Of a stretch of 6,956 nucleotides of DNA, positions 6,702 through 6,956 are shown piece by piece. A program made the position numbers and the translations under genes. The first letter of the stretch is position 1. Each line of letters starts with the position of its first letter. The DNA is from CAUZRD01 sp963582255. Lineage in GTDB: Bacteria; Pseudomonadota; Alphaproteobacteria; Rhizobiales; TMED25. The notes under the pieces were generated by a model. It ran no database searches. It was given only the letters and a program-made list of their open reading frames with translations, and was not told where the DNA came from. Location of the stretch: NCBI GenBank assembly GCA_963582255.1, contig CAUZRD010000114.1, positions 1 through 6,956 of the forward strand. The letters run 5' to 3'.

Positions 6702-6718
6702 GGCTCCTCACCGGAGCC
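6702..6718 (+). other. GC-rich hairpin just upstream of tRNA-Ser
   Basis: GGCTCC (6702-6707), loop TCACC and GGAGCC (6713-6718) form a perfect 6-bp stem ending nine bases before the mature tRNA 5' end. No T-run follows, so it is not a terminator. It would lie in the 5' leader of the tRNA precursor, where RNase P cuts, and may simply be a leader structure. Confidence 0.4.
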
Positions 6719-6727
6719 GCTGCATCT

Positions 6728-6817
6728 GGAGGGGTGGCCGAGTGGCTGAAGGCGCACGCTTGGAAAGCGTGTAGGCGGGAGACTGTCTCGAGGGTTCGAA
6801 TCCCTCTCCCTCCGCCA
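6728..6817 (+). tRNA. tRNA-Ser (anticodon GGA), CCA encoded
   Basis: This 90-base class II tRNA reads serine codons UCC and UCU. The acceptor stem GGAGGGG pairs with TCCCTCC (6807-6813) with one G-T pair at the seventh position. The discriminator is G (6814), as expected for serine, and CCA is encoded at 6815-6817. The anticodon arm is CACGC / TTGGAAA / GCGTG (6755-6771), with GGA at 6762-6764. The long variable arm (about 6772-6789, GAGA with TCTC) is characteristic of tRNA-Ser. The T arm is GAGGG / TTCGAAT / CCCTC (6790-6806). All arms are intact. Confidence 0.98.
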
Positions 6818-6956
6818 ATTATTTCTATGAACCTTTTGTTATTGTTAAATAAAAAATATTTTAGAATTTCTGGTACCACAGTTAGTCTCACACTGTGATC
6901 GGGTTAAAAGATCCAGCGGTGGATAATTCCATATAGCCCCTTCCTTACTGACGAGA
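6818..6956. other. AT-rich region downstream of tRNA-Ser, no gene seen
   Basis: No coding region is credible in these 139 bases. The first 50 are very AT-rich and include CTTTTG and the palindrome AAAATATTTT (6853-6862); a T-rich stretch like this may end the tRNA transcript. Two short inverted repeats follow: CACAGT (6877-6882) with ACTGTG (6892-6897), nine-base loop, and ATCCA (6911-6915) with TGGAT (6920-6924), four-base loop. Neither has a trailing T-run. The region may hold regulatory sequence for a gene to the right. Confidence 0.5.

Noticed and set aside
6860..6876. TTTTAGAATTTCTGG as an Irr-type iron control element
   Set aside because: Only one half resembles the motif, the second arm does not match, and it lies behind a tRNA with no iron gene visible next to it.
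6691..6891. Minus-strand open frame with GGRGIRTLETVSRLHAF and FSHSATPPD
   Set aside because: This is the antisense translation of the tRNA-Ser gene, a well-known spurious protein in databases. The structural RNA fully explains the sequence.
6629..6898. Plus-strand 89-codon open frame through the tRNA
   Set aside because: It is the sense-strand reading of the same tRNA and its flanks, with no protein-like features.

Overview
The window looks like ordinary core chromosome of an alphaproteobacterium of moderate GC content. Four things point there: LepA and MepA read like alphaproteobacterial versions; a membrane-bound ferritin (MbfA, rubrerythrin domain fused to a VIT1/CCC1 transporter) is typical of that class; a small two-helix membrane protein resembles a family I recall from alphaproteobacteria; and the tRNA-Ser carries an encoded CCA end. 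A lineage such as SAR116 or Rhodospirillales would fit, but I cannot fix the genus from sequence alone.

Layout from left to right. Positions 1-1986 (+) hold the 3' part of pheT, whose 5' end lies outside the window. Facing it, 2018-2989 (-) is mbfA; only 31 bases separate the two stop codons, and an imperfect 20-bp palindrome spans the junction. A gene-free gap of about 325 bases (2990-3314) separates mbfA from the divergent lepA (3315-5114, +). After 75-84 bases comes mepA (5199-6056, +), a secreted murein endopeptidase, with a possible terminator at its 3' end. A convergent gene at 6162-6476 (-) encodes a membrane protein of unknown function; a clear ribosome binding site places its start. 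A gap of about 250 bases leads to tRNA-Ser(GGA) at 6728-6817 (+). The last 139 bases are AT-rich and show no gene.

The genes do not form one pathway. pheT, lepA and the tRNA serve translation, mbfA serves iron detoxification, and mepA trims peptidoglycan. Orientation suggests mostly single-gene transcription units. lepA and mepA could be co-transcribed, although a candidate promoter lies between them.

I found no mobile element, CRISPR array, toxin-antitoxin pair, phage gene or defence system. The most useful observations are the MbfA fusion with an inverted repeat in its upstream region, the lack of Shine-Dalgarno sequences at lepA and mepA (possible leaderless or short-leader mRNAs), and the start correction for the small membrane protein.
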